A stretch of 64,000 bases of DNA, from assembly GCF_024734665.1 (NCBI RefSeq), contig NZ_CP102931.1:5144001-5208000 (forward strand). Direction: 5' to 3'. The stretch's first letter is position 1, and each line of letters starts with the position of its first letter. This document shows, in pieces, positions 8,132-16,533 of the stretch. The DNA is from Variovorax paradoxus. Lineage in GTDB: Bacteria; Pseudomonadota; Gammaproteobacteria; Burkholderiales; Burkholderiaceae_C. The notes beneath the pieces are model-generated. The model saw nothing but the letters and a program-made list of their open reading frames with translations. It was not told the DNA's origin and did no database searches. The position numbers and the translations under genes were made by a program.

Positions 8132-9001
8132 TCACTCCACATACGTCACCTTCCGCTGCAGCCCTGCAAAGGCCTGGTCGAGCAGCATGCCCACGACGCC
8201 GATCAGCAAGATCGCGAAGATCACGTTGGTGAGCGACAGGTTGTTCCACTCGTTCCACACGAAGTAGCCGATGCCCGTGCCGCCCACCAGCATCTCGGCC
8301 GCCACGATGACAAGCCACGCAATGCTCATGCTGATGCGCATGCCCGTGAGGATGGTCGGCGCTGCCGCCGGCAAGATCACACGGAACGCGCGGCGCAGCG
8401 GCTTCACCTCGAGCGTGCTGGCCACGTTGAGCCACTCGCGCTTGACCGAAGCCACGCCGAAGGCCGTGTTCAGCAGCATCGGCCACACCGAGCAGATGAA
8501 GATCACGAATATGCCGCTGACCGACGAGTCCTTGATGGTGTAGAGCGCCAGCGGCATCCACGCCAGCGGCGAGATCGGCTTGAGCACCTGTATGAACGGA
8601 TCGAATGCCTTGTGCAGCAGCGGCGACATGCCGATGACGAAGCCCAGCGGCACAGCCACCGCGCACGCCAGCGCAAAGCCCAGGCCCACGCGCGCCAGCG
8701 AATAGGCCAGCTGGATGGCAATGCCCTTGTCGTTGGGCCCGTTGTCGTAGAACGGGTTCGACAGGTGCTTCCACGCGGTGGCGCCCATCTCGGCCGGCGT
8801 GGGAAAGCCCGAGCTCTTCACCTGGCCCTGCGTCGGGTCCTTGCCGAGCATCTTCTGGTATTCGATCTGCTCGGCTGTCATGCCAGTCGCGGCGGAGGCA
8901 CCGGTAGTCGGCGCAGTCGCCAGCTGCCACACGCCGACCAGCAGCAGGAACATCAGCAGCGACACCAGCGCCGCCTTGAGCGAGAGGGCCTTCTTCGGCA
9001 T
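8132..9001 (-). CDS. ABC transporter permease, nitrate/cyanate type
   Basis: A 289-residue inner-membrane permease of the NrtB/SsuC/TauC group. After a first membrane segment (about residues 10-30) comes a loop rich in polar residues, then five or six more segments and the cytoplasmic coupling motif region (EWLNVASTLEVKPLRRAFRVILPAAAPTI). It follows the binding-protein gene by three bases and precedes the ATPase gene, so the three form one importer. Substrate (cyanate) is inferred from the linked cynS. Confidence 0.92.
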   Translation of the reverse strand: MPKKALSLKAALVSLLMFLLLVGVWQLATAPTTGASAATGMTAEQIEYQKMLGKDPTQGQVKSSGFPTPAEMGATAWKHLSNPFYDNGPNDKGIAIQLAYSLARVGLGFALACAVAVPLGFVIGMSPLLHKAFDPFIQVLKPISPLAWMPLALYTIKDSSVSGIFVIFICSVWPMLLNTAFGVASVKREWLNVASTLEVKPLRRAFRVILPAAAPTILTGMRISMSIAWLVIVAAEMLVGGTGIGYFVWNEWNNLSLTNVIFAILLIGVVGMLLDQAFAGLQRKVTYVE

Positions 9002-9004
9002 GGC

Positions 9005-10348
9005 TCAGGCCATCTTCGCAATGGCGAAGCTCCTGACGTAGTCGTCTGGCTTCGCCGGGTCGAACACCTTGCCCATGATGGTGAACTTGGGGTAGGCGCC
9101 ATCGGGCACGGCCTGGCCCAGGTCCTTCATGCGCTTCTTCGCGTCGGTGAGCAGGAAGACCTTCTCGGCGATCTGCTTGTAGTTGATGTCGCCCTTCACG
9201 TAGCCCCAGCGCTTCATCTGCGTGAGCATCCACACGGCCATCGACTGCCAGGGGATAGGGTCGAAGTCGGCGCGGTCGGGCACGGTGCGGATGTTGCCCA
9301 GCCCGTCGGCAAACTTGCCGGTGAGCACCTGCATGAGCACGGTCTCGGGCTGGTTCAGGTACTGCGCGGGCGCGATCACCTTGGCGATGAGTTCGCGGTT
9401 CTTCGGATCGCGCGCCATGGCCGATGCGGTGAGCACCGAGCGCACCAGTGCGGCGAAGGTGTTGGGGTTCTTCTCGATGAACTCGGTCGAGGAGCCGAAG
9501 GCGCAGCACGGGTGGCCGTTCCACAGCTCTTTGGTGAGCAGGTGGATGAAGCCGATTTCCTCGAACACGGCGCGCTGGTTGAACGGATCGGGGCCGAGGT
9601 AGCCGTCGATGTTGCCGGCGCGCAGGTTGGCCACCATCTCGGGCGGCGGCACCACGCGGATCTGGATGTCGGTGTCGGGGTTCAGGCCCGCTTCCGCCAC
9701 GTAGTAGCGCAGCAGGAAGTTGTGCATGCTGTACTCGAAGGGTACGGCGAACTTCATGCCCTTCCAGGTCTTGGGGTCGCGCCTGTCTTTGTGCTTGTTG
9801 GCCAGGGTGATGGCTTGGCCGTTGGTGTTCTGGATGGTCGCGACGTTCATGGGCACCGCGTTGGAGCCCGCGCCCATCGAAATGGCCAGCGGCATGGGCG
9901 ACAGGAAGTGCGTGGCGTCGTACTCCTTGTTGAGCATCTTGTCGCGGATGAGCGCCCAGCCCGCCGTCTTCACCACCTCCACGTCGAGGCCCTGCTTCTG
10001 ATAGAAGCCCAGCGGGTGCGCCATGATGAGCGGCGTGGCGCAAGTGATGGGAATGAAGCCGATCTTGAGCTTGGTCTTCTCCAGCGGCGCCTTCTCCTGC
10101 GCCATGGCTTGCAGCGCGCCGAGCGGAAACACCGAGGCGATGGCGGCGCGCGCGGTGTTGGCGCCAACGGCGCGCAGGAAGCCGCGCCGCACGCTGTCAG
10201 CGGGGAACAGCGCCTTCATGAGGCTGGCTTCGAGCTTGTCTTCTGGCAGCACACCCGCGCCGTGCACGCGTCCGCAGGCGCAGCGCATGTTCAGTGGCCG
10301 GTCGGCATCGTAAGGATCGCAGGCGGTCGGTTCGAGCGGGCTGGACAT
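9005..10348 (-). CDS. nitrate/cyanate-type ABC substrate-binding protein
   Basis: A 447-residue member of the NrtA/CmpA family, long like those proteins. Unusually, about 50 residues with the cysteine pair CACG precede a twin-arginine-type signal (VRRGFLRAVGAN, hydrophobic run, ALQAMAQ). The mature domain starts near KLKIGFIPITCATPLIMA and runs through the family region with GWALIRDKML. It is the first gene of the transporter-cynS operon, downstream of the two-component regulator. Ligand is inferred to be cyanate; nitrate cannot be excluded on sequence alone. Confidence 0.9.
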   Translation of the reverse strand: MSSPLEPTACDPYDADRPLNMRCACGRVHGAGVLPEDKLEASLMKALFPADSVRRGFLRAVGANTARAAIASVFPLGALQAMAQEKAPLEKTKLKIGFIPITCATPLIMAHPLGFYQKQGLDVEVVKTAGWALIRDKMLNKEYDATHFLSPMPLAISMGAGSNAVPMNVATIQNTNGQAITLANKHKDRRDPKTWKGMKFAVPFEYSMHNFLLRYYVAEAGLNPDTDIQIRVVPPPEMVANLRAGNIDGYLGPDPFNQRAVFEEIGFIHLLTKELWNGHPCCAFGSSTEFIEKNPNTFAALVRSVLTASAMARDPKNRELIAKVIAPAQYLNQPETVLMQVLTGKFADGLGNIRTVPDRADFDPIPWQSMAVWMLTQMKRWGYVKGDINYKQIAEKVFLLTDAKKRMKDLGQAVPDGAYPKFTIMGKVFDPAKPDDYVRSFAIAKMA

Positions 10349-10463
10349 GGTGGTGCACCTCGTTGGAAAGATGCAGCAGCCGTTGCAAGCGCCGGGCCGG
10401 AAATGCCCCGTTTGCGGCCGTCCGGCGCGGTGCGGCTTCAGATCGTGCCGCCGATGTCGAGGC

Positions 10464-10485
10464 CTTGTAGGGCTGGCACTACAAG
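10464..10485. promoter_or_regulatory. inverted repeat, candidate regulator site
   Basis: CTTGTAG and CTACAAG are perfect 7-base arms separated by eight bases. They lie between the response regulator gene and the transporter operon, about 115 bases before the start of the binding-protein gene. The spacing suits two subunits of a NarL-type regulator, and the adjacent regulator is the natural candidate. There is no T-run, so it is not an obvious terminator. Confidence 0.45.
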
Positions 10486-10507
10486 CCGGTGCACGCCGGC
10501 CGTGTTT

Positions 10508-11176
10508 TCAGCCAGTCGCACCCTGCTTGCCGTGGCGTTCGGCATACAGGGCCAGTTCCACGTCGTTCTTGGTGCCAGTCTTTTCGAGGATGCGCGCGCG
10601 GTAGGTGCTCACGGTGTTGGGCGCCAGGCCCAGCTGTGCACCGATTTCGCTCACGCTGTGCCCGGCGCTGAGCAGGCGATAAACCTGATGTTCGCGGTGC
10701 GAGAGCATCTCGGCGCCCTGCCCTGCGCCACGGCCTACGGCGGTTGCCAGCGCCTCGGCCGTGGCCGCCGACACATACAACCCGCCGGCCGCCACCTTTC
10801 GCACTGCGCCAACCATGTCGTCGGAATCGGCGCTCTTGTTGAGGTAGCCCGAGGCGCCTAGCTTGATGCAGCGCACGGCGTACTGCTTCTCGGGGTAGGT
10901 GCTGAGCATCAGCACCGGGAGCGTGGGCCACTGCTTGCGCAGGGCCTGCAGCACGTCGAGGCCGTCGCGGCCCGGGAGCGCGATGTCGAGCAGGACCACG
11001 TCGAGGCCTTCCTGGCCGCCGAGCGCCTGCACCGCCTCCAGCACTTCTTGGCCGGTCTGCGCTTCGGCTCGTACGGTCATGGTAGGGAGACCGTTGGAGA
11101 CATCGCCGAGCATCTGCTTGAGGCCCTCTCGCACGATGCGGTGGTCGTCGGCTATCAGTACGCGGATGTCGGTCAT
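10508..11176 (-). CDS. NarL/LuxR-type response regulator
   Basis: A 222-residue response regulator. The receiver domain (1-125) has the acidic pocket (ADD, residues 9-11), the phospho-acceptor Asp64 in LLDIALPG and the conserved Lys in YLNKS. The C-terminal LuxR-type helix-turn-helix (about 150-210) carries LSHREHQVYRLL and SEIGAQLGLAPNTVSTYRA. The ATG at 11176 starts exactly where the receiver fold begins. It lies 128 bases downstream of the sensor kinase gene and 159 bases before the cyanate transporter, so it likely controls that operon. Confidence 0.92.
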   Translation of the reverse strand: MTDIRVLIADDHRIVREGLKQMLGDVSNGLPTMTVRAEAQTGQEVLEAVQALGGQEGLDVVLLDIALPGRDGLDVLQALRKQWPTLPVLMLSTYPEKQYAVRCIKLGASGYLNKSADSDDMVGAVRKVAAGGLYVSAATAEALATAVGRGAGQGAEMLSHREHQVYRLLSAGHSVSEIGAQLGLAPNTVSTYRARILEKTGTKNDVELALYAERHGKQGATG

Positions 11177-11304
11177 CTCATTGGTCCGTGTTTGTTGTTC
11201 TTGTTCGGGGTGCGTGCGAATGACACCGGGTACTCCCCTCCGCGAATGTCCCCCGTCGGCGTGATCGCGCCCCGAACCAACGCAGCAAATCGAAAGACAG
11301 GGCT

Positions 11305-12483
11305 TCATGGCAGCGGCAGGTGCAAGCAGAAGGTGCTGCCCTCCCCCACGTGGCTTTCGATGTCGATGCACCCACCGAAGTGGCGCGCACGCTCTCGCAT
11401 GCCGAGCACGCCATAGGAAGTCGTGGCCTCAAAAGCCTGCGCCGGTGCACCGACACCGTCGTCGCGCACGCTGATGCTCAGTTGCTCTTGTTCGACACCG
11501 ATGCGAATGTCGAGGCTGTGCGCCTGCGCATGCCGGCCGACGTTGCTCAGCATCTCCTGGAAGATACGGAACACTGCAATAGCCGCAGGCTCGGGCAGCT
11601 CCACGCCGGGCGGCACGTCGAAGCGCCAATCCAGTTCGAGCTCCGCCGCCTGCACGAACTCGTGCGCCTGCCATTCGAGCGCGGCCCACAGACCCTGGTG
11701 GTCGAGGATGCTGGGACGCAGGTCGGTGATGATGCGCCCCACGTTGTCTACCGCGCGTTCGATGAGCTGGCTCATGTTCGTGCACTTGCAGCGCATCTGG
11801 TCGCGCATGGCTTGTGCCGCGTCGGGCGTGCGCTCCTGCTGTTCGCCCAGGCGCTTGCCGATCCAGTTGACGTCCATCTTCAGCGCCACCAGCAGGCTTC
11901 CGAGCTCGTCGTGCACCTCGCGCGCGATGCGGGTGCGTTCGTCCTCGCGCACCTTGTCGAGCCAGGCAGATAGTTCACGCAGCTGCACCAGCGCGTCGCT
12001 GAGTTCGCGGGTTCGCTCCTGCACGCGCAGGCCGAGTTCGTCCTTTGCCTGCTGCAATGCTTCAGCTTGGCGGCGACGCTCGGTGATGTCGACGAAGGTA
12101 ATGACGGCGCCGCGCACCTGCGCGCCGTCCATGATGGGGTGGCTCGAATACTCGACTGCGAAGGCGGTGCCGTCGCGGCGCCAGAACACCTCGGTGTCGA
12201 TGCGGCACGGCAGGCCGCGTCTGAAGGCATTGAAGATGGGGCAGTCGGTGTCGGCGTAGTGCGAGCCGTCGGGGTGCGAGTGGTGTGTGAGCTCGTGCAT
12301 GTTCGAGCCGAGCACGTCGCGCACCTCGTGGCCGAGCATCTGAGCGCCTGCCCGGTTGATGAACATGCAATGACCGTCGAGGTCGATGCCGAAGATGCCC
12401 TCGCCCGTCGACTCCAGCAGCAGGCCAAGCTGGTGCTGCCAGAGCGGGTGGCTGGCGGTGGGGTTCAGTACGGGCGTCTCCAT
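11305..12483 (-). CDS. soluble PAS-domain sensor histidine kinase
   Basis: A 392-residue kinase of the NarX/DegS (HisKA_3) group with no membrane segment. A PAS domain occupies about residues 15-135, then a short coiled coil, then the dimerisation helix with phospho-accepting His191 (REVHDELGS) and a HATPase domain with the N-box-like region and GVGAPAQ/GVLGMRERA. It would sense a cytoplasmic or redox signal and phosphorylate the NarL-type regulator encoded next. The ATG at 12483 was chosen; longer frames run into the repeat at 12523. Confidence 0.9.
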   Translation of the reverse strand: METPVLNPTASHPLWQHQLGLLLESTGEGIFGIDLDGHCMFINRAGAQMLGHEVRDVLGSNMHELTHHSHPDGSHYADTDCPIFNAFRRGLPCRIDTEVFWRRDGTAFAVEYSSHPIMDGAQVRGAVITFVDITERRRQAEALQQAKDELGLRVQERTRELSDALVQLRELSAWLDKVREDERTRIAREVHDELGSLLVALKMDVNWIGKRLGEQQERTPDAAQAMRDQMRCKCTNMSQLIERAVDNVGRIITDLRPSILDHQGLWAALEWQAHEFVQAAELELDWRFDVPPGVELPEPAAIAVFRIFQEMLSNVGRHAQAHSLDIRIGVEQEQLSISVRDDGVGAPAQAFEATTSYGVLGMRERARHFGGCIDIESHVGEGSTFCLHLPLP

Positions 12484-12522
12484 GCACCAAAAGCAAGCAA
12501 CAGCCGTGCCTGGGGGTCTTGC

Positions 12523-12634
12523 TCCCTCTCCCCTTGGGGAGAGGGTTGGGGTGAGGGTGCGTCGGCGATGGATGGAGCGCGACGATGTCGAGGCTGCTGC
12601 CCTCACCCTAGCCCTCTCCCCAAGGGGAGAGGGA
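12523..12634. repeat. inverted pair of REP-like elements
   Basis: Two copies of a roughly 35-base element face each other: 12523-12558 and 12600-12634, differing at only a couple of positions. Each contains the self-complementary core CCCTCTCCCC / GGGGAGAGGG and the flank GGGTGAGGG. Elements of this kind are scattered between genes in many proteobacteria. Lying between the DUF1348 gene and the kinase gene, both on the minus strand, the pair can fold into a large hairpin and may end or process the upstream transcript. Confidence 0.8.
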
Positions 12635-12645
12635 ACAATACGGGG

Positions 12646-13068
12646 TCAACGGGTCCAATGGAACTTGCGATCCGCCTCCTTGATGGGCTGGTCGTTGATG
12701 CTCGCAAAGCGCCTTTGCATCAGGCCGTTCTCCGCGAACTCCCAGTTCTCGTTGCCGTGGCTGCGATACCACTGGCCCGCGTCGTCGTGCCATTCGTACT
12801 CGAAGCGCACCGCGATGCGGTTGTCCATGAAGGCCCAAAGCTGCTTCTTCAGCCGGTAGTCGAGCTCGCGCACCCACTTGCGCGACAAGAACTCCACCAC
12901 CTGCTCGCGGCCGTTGACGAACTCGGCGCGGTTGCGCCATTCGGTGTCGGGCGTGTAGGCCAGGCTCACGCGCACGGGGTCGCGCGAGTTCCAGGCGTCT
13001 TCGGCGGCCTGGACTTTCTTCGTGGCCGATTCGAGGGTGAAGGGCGGCAGCGGCGGGCGGGATTCCAT
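12646..13068 (-). CDS. DUF1348/NTF2-like family protein
   Basis: A 140-residue protein of the SnoaL-like DUF1348 family. Key stretches are [10 protein letters not shown] near the start, [11 protein letters not shown], the [13 protein letters not shown] helix, the [12 protein letters not shown] strand pair and the [12 protein letters not shown] strand. The fold is a cone-shaped alpha+beta barrel that usually binds a small hydrophobic ligand; function is unknown. It is divergent from the TetR gene, with the operator palindrome between them, so it is probably its target. The ATG at 13068 was chosen. Confidence 0.88.
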   Translation of the reverse strand: MESRPPLPPFTLESATKKVQAAEDAWNSRDPVRVSLAYTPDTEWRNRAEFVNGREQVVEFLSRKWVRELDYRLKKQLWAFMDNRIAVRFEYEWHDDAGQWYRSHGNENWEFAENGLMQRRFASINDQPIKEADRKFHWTR

Positions 13069-13119
13069 GAGGGTCTTTCGTTGAAGTGGTGAAGGGGAAT
13101 GCGCCGCAATGTGCCACAC

Positions 13120-13137
13120 GTAGACAGACCTGTCTAC
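13120..13137. promoter_or_regulatory. perfect operator palindrome of the TetR/DUF1348 pair
   Basis: GTAGACAG and CTGTCTAC form perfect 8-base arms separated by two bases. The site is in the 86-base gap between the divergent DUF1348 gene and the TetR gene, 17 bases before the TetR start codon. This type of TAGACAG-centred palindrome is a typical TetR-family operator, so autoregulation and control of the DUF1348 gene are likely. Confidence 0.75.
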
Positions 13138-13154
13138 ATGCCTACAATCGCGGC

Positions 13155-13766
13155 ATGGACATCTCCGCCATTTCTTCGCTCCCCGCACGCGAGCGCATCC
13201 TTCTCACCGCTCACGACCTCTTCTATGCCGACGGCATTCGCGCCACCGGCATCGACCGCGTCATTGCCGCGTCGGGCGTCACCAAGGTCACCTTCTATCG
13301 GCACTTTCCTTCGAAGGACGATCTGGTGCGTGCCTTTCTCGACCACCGGCACGGACGATGGATGGCATGGTTCATCGATGCGCTCGGCCGGCGCGGCGCG
13401 CAACAGCGCATCGGCGATGCGCAGGCGCTGGAGATGCTGGCCGATGTGATGGCCGAGTGGTTTGCCGACCCGGTGTTCCGCGGCTGCGCGTTCATCAACT
13501 CGGTGGTGGAAGTGGGCACGAGCGTGGCCGGCGCCAGCGACATCGCGCGCGAGCACAAGCGCGAGATGGTCGAGGTGATTGCCGGGCTGTTGCCCGACGG
13601 ACCGCAGCGCATGGCGATTGCGCAAGCGGCTGCGCTGGGCGTCGACGGCGCGATCGTCAAGGCGCAGATGGGCGACGCCGCACTCGCGCGCGAAGCGGTC
13701 GACGACCTACGCCGCTTGCTTCAGGCGCTGACAGCCACGCTCGTCACTTCACGACCATCAGCGTGA
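13155..13766 (+). CDS. TetR-family transcriptional regulator
   Basis: A 203-residue regulator. The N-terminal helix-turn-helix (about residues 11-58) reads [20 protein letters not shown], then [22 protein letters not shown], close to the TetR consensus. The C-terminal ligand domain contains [12 protein letters not shown], as in regulators of small-ligand stress genes. The ATG at 13155 gives the normal N-terminus. Its 3' end overlaps the 3' end of the lactate permease gene by 23 bases, in convergent orientation. The ligand is not known. Confidence 0.92.
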   Translation: MDISAISSLPARERILLTAHDLFYADGIRATGIDRVIAASGVTKVTFYRHFPSKDDLVRAFLDHRHGRWMAWFIDALGRRGAQQRIGDAQALEMLADVMAEWFADPVFRGCAFINSVVEVGTSVAGASDIAREHKREMVEVIAGLLPDGPQRMAIAQAAALGVDGAIVKAQMGDAALAREAVDDLRRLLQALTATLVTSRPSA

Positions 13767-15405
13767 ACGGCCACACATAGGCCTGCAAGGTCACGTAGAA
13801 GCCCACGAGGCAGGCCAGCGCAATGGAGTGGAAGAACACGTAGCGAAGGATCTCGCCTTCGTGGTTGAACCAGCGCGTGGCGGTGGAGGCCACCACGATC
13901 GACTGCGCATCGATCATCTTGCCCATCACGCCGCCCGAACTGTTGGCCGCGCCCATCAGGTTCGGGCTCAGGCCCAGCTGGTCGGCCGCCACTTTCTGCA
14001 TGCCGCCGAAGAGCACATTCGACGCAGTATCGGAGCCCGTGAGCGCCACGCCCAGCCAGCCCATCAGCGTGCCGAAGAAGGGATAGAACACGCCGGTGTT
14101 GGCAAAGGCCAGGCCCAGTGTGGTGTCCAGCCCCGAGTAGCGCGTGAGCGTGCCCAGCGCGAGCATCAGCATGATGGTGAGCAGCGAGAACTTCACCAGC
14201 CACAGCGTGCGGCCATAGGCGGCCACAAGCTGGATCGGGTTGTACTTCATCACCAGCCCGCCCACGATGGCCGACACCAGAATGCCGGTGCCCGTGGCCG
14301 AGAGCAGCAGCAGCTGGTACACCGCACCCTCCTTCGTCGGCTTGGGCACCACCGGCGCCACCTTCTCGATCATGTTGTGCAGCCCGTCGATGGGAAAGTT
14401 GGGCGCGAAGATGCCGTTGAGCCATGTCTTCACCACCGGCAGGCCCCAGATGAACACGAACACCGTGAGGATGAGCCACGGCGTCCAGGCGCGGATCACG
14501 GCAGCGCTCGAATGCTTCGCGGGCGCAACGGCCGGGCCGGCCTCGCCGCCGTCGGTTTCGTGCCCCTTGAGCGACACCGAGGTCCAGATCTTCTTCGGCT
14601 TCCACACGCGCAGGAACAGCACCAGGCACACCATCGACACGATGGCCGCGATGATGTCCACCAGTTCGGGCCCGATGTAGTTCGACACCAGGAACTGCGG
14701 AATCGCGAAGGACACGCCCGTCACCAGGATGGCCGGCCACACCTCCATCATTCCCTTGCGCCCCGCAAAGGCCCAGATGAGCCAGAACGGCACCAGCAGC
14801 GAGAAGAACGGCAGCTGCCGCCCGATCATTGCGGTGACCGCCATCAGGTCGTAGCCGTGCACCTTGGCCAGCGTGATGACCGGCGTGCCCAGCGCGCCGA
14901 AGGCCACCGGCGCCGTGTTGGCAATGAGCGAGAGCCCCGAGGCCGCGAGCGGCGAGAAGCCAAGCCCGATGAGGATGGCGGCCGTAACCGCCACCGGCGT
15001 GCCGAAGCCCGCCGCACCTTCGAAGAAGGCGCCGAAGGCAAAGGCGATGAGCAGCAGCTGCAGGCGCCTGTCTTCTGTGATGCCGGCAATCGAGTCCTGC
15101 AGTATCTGGAAGCTGCCGTTCTGCTGCGTGAGCTGCTGCAGGAAGATGATGTTCAGCACGATCCAGCCGATGGGCAGCAGGCCGGTGATGCCGCCCAGAA
15201 AGGCCGCCTTGCCTGCCATGTCGGCCGGCATGCCGAACGCAAACACGGCGATGACCACCGCACTCAGCAGGCCGAGCCCCGCCGCGTAGTGCGCCTTGAC
15301 GTGAAGCAACCCGAGGCACACCAGCATCACCACCACCGGTATCGCGGCCAGTGCCGTCGATACGATCATGTTGCCGAACGGGTTGTAAACCTGTTGCCAG
15401 ACCAT
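13744..15405 (-). CDS. lctP: L-lactate permease family transporter
   Basis: A 553-residue LctP/LldP-family lactate (glycolate) permease with about a dozen hydrophobic segments. Family stretches include the GFGTPVAV region near residue 130, the FGALGTPVITLAKV region, and, near the C-terminus, the LTGSDTASNVLFGGMQ and NSSGGVMGKMID motifs. It starts at the ATG at 15405 after a strong GAGGAGACAAG ribosome site. It is divergent from a LysR regulator which is followed by a lactate-dehydrogenase-type gene, so the four genes at 13744-19158 are probably one 2-hydroxy-acid module. Confidence 0.93.
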   Translation of the reverse strand: MVWQQVYNPFGNMIVSTALAAIPVVVMLVCLGLLHVKAHYAAGLGLLSAVVIAVFAFGMPADMAGKAAFLGGITGLLPIGWIVLNIIFLQQLTQQNGSFQILQDSIAGITEDRRLQLLLIAFAFGAFFEGAAGFGTPVAVTAAILIGLGFSPLAASGLSLIANTAPVAFGALGTPVITLAKVHGYDLMAVTAMIGRQLPFFSLLVPFWLIWAFAGRKGMMEVWPAILVTGVSFAIPQFLVSNYIGPELVDIIAAIVSMVCLVLFLRVWKPKKIWTSVSLKGHETDGGEAGPAVAPAKHSSAAVIRAWTPWLILTVFVFIWGLPVVKTWLNGIFAPNFPIDGLHNMIEKVAPVVPKPTKEGAVYQLLLLSATGTGILVSAIVGGLVMKYNPIQLVAAYGRTLWLVKFSLLTIMLMLALGTLTRYSGLDTTLGLAFANTGVFYPFFGTLMGWLGVALTGSDTASNVLFGGMQKVAADQLGLSPNLMGAANSSGGVMGKMIDAQSIVVASTATRWFNHEGEILRYVFFHSIALACLVGFYVTLQAYVWPFTLMVVK

Positions 15406-15525
15406 GCGCTTGTCTCCTCATTGTTGGAATCTTTTTGAGTCGGCAACACGAGGCGGGAATGGTCCTGCCACGAGCGGCCGAAAGCGTTCGCTACCATCCT
15501 AACCCGCTCCCTTCGCCAGCAAAAG

Positions 15526-16410
15526 ATGGTTTCTCCGCGTCTCCCCTCGACCCAGGGCCTGCAGGCCTTCGAGGCCGTTGCGCGCCTGCGCAGCGTGAAC
15601 CTCGCCGCCGAAGAGCTCAGCGTGACGCCCAGCGCGGTGAGCCACCGCATCCGCCAGCTGGAACTGCTGCTGGGCCTGAAGTTCTTCGTGGGTAGCGATT
15701 TCAGCCTCAGCGCCGACGGCATGGCCTACCTGGCGCGCGTGCGCGAGGCCATTGCGGCGCTGCAGCAGGTGCCGGGCCGCGAGCCCGAGTCGCAAGTGCG
15801 CCGGTTGCGCGTGGCGGTCACGCCGACCTTCTCGCGGCAGATGCTGCTGCCGCGGCTCGCGCGGTTTCGCGATGCGTATCCGAACATCGAGCTGATGCTG
15901 CAGGTGACCACGCCGGTGCGCAACATCACGGTCGAAGAAGCCGACATCGAGCTGCGCTTTGGCACTGGCCCCTTTCACGACCGCGAGTTCGTCCAACTGC
16001 TGGCCGACGAGATCTCGCCGGTGTGCAGCCCCGCCTACCTCAAGCGCCACGGCCCATTCGAGGGCTTTGCCACCGATGCCGAGGTGTCGCGCGCGCAACT
16101 GCTGCGCACGCCGCTGGAGTCGTGGCGCACCTGGTTCAAGGCCTGCGGCGTGGGCCTGCCCGAGCCGGCCACGGGGCACCAGTTCAACGACCTCGGGCTG
16201 GCGCTCGACGCGGCCGCCGAAGACTTCGGCGTGGTGCTGATGCACCTGCGGCTGGGCAGCGCTTGGCTGGACAACGGGCGGCTGGTGCGGCTGTCGCAGC
16301 GCAGCGTGCCTTCGCCCAACGCCTACTTCCTGTGCTGGCGGCCCGGCGCCATGGAGCGCTGGGAGTGCGCGACCTTTGTCGAGTGGCTGCGCGAGGCCCT
16401 GCGCGAGTGA
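15526..16410 (+). CDS. LysR-family regulator, GcvA-like
   Basis: A 294-residue LysR regulator. The N-terminal winged helix (about residues 3-62) reads TQGLQAFEAVARLRSVNLAAEELSVTPSAVSHRI in order, near the GcvA/AmpR group, and the effector domain begins near residue 90. The 120-base gap to the divergent lctP gene should hold its operator. Its likely targets are lctP and the downstream dehydrogenase gene, with lactate or another 2-hydroxy acid as inducer; this is inferred from position. Confidence 0.92.
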   Translation: MVSPRLPSTQGLQAFEAVARLRSVNLAAEELSVTPSAVSHRIRQLELLLGLKFFVGSDFSLSADGMAYLARVREAIAALQQVPGREPESQVRRLRVAVTPTFSRQMLLPRLARFRDAYPNIELMLQVTTPVRNITVEEADIELRFGTGPFHDREFVQLLADEISPVCSPAYLKRHGPFEGFATDAEVSRAQLLRTPLESWRTWFKACGVGLPEPATGHQFNDLGLALDAAAEDFGVVLMHLRLGSAWLDNGRLVRLSQRSVPSPNAYFLCWRPGAMERWECATFVEWLREALRE

Positions 16411-16533
16411 AGCGGTCGATCTGAATTTTTTTCAGTTGCGAGCCCGGCTTTTTTCAGATGGCGCGCCGGGGCGCCTGCCGATAATGGCCGGTTCGCCTTC
16501 GTCAACCCACAAGAACCAGCCAGGAGACAGCCC

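Noticed and set aside
7538..10861. Very long open frame on the plus strand opposite the cyanate operon
   Set aside because: The translation is rich in Arg, His and Ala without any domain, as expected for antisense of GC-rich codons; three recognisable genes occupy the other strand.
13828..15438. Long plus-strand frame opposite lctP
   Set aside because: Extremely His/Arg/Gln-rich with no fold; lctP on the other strand has strong family motifs and a ribosome site.
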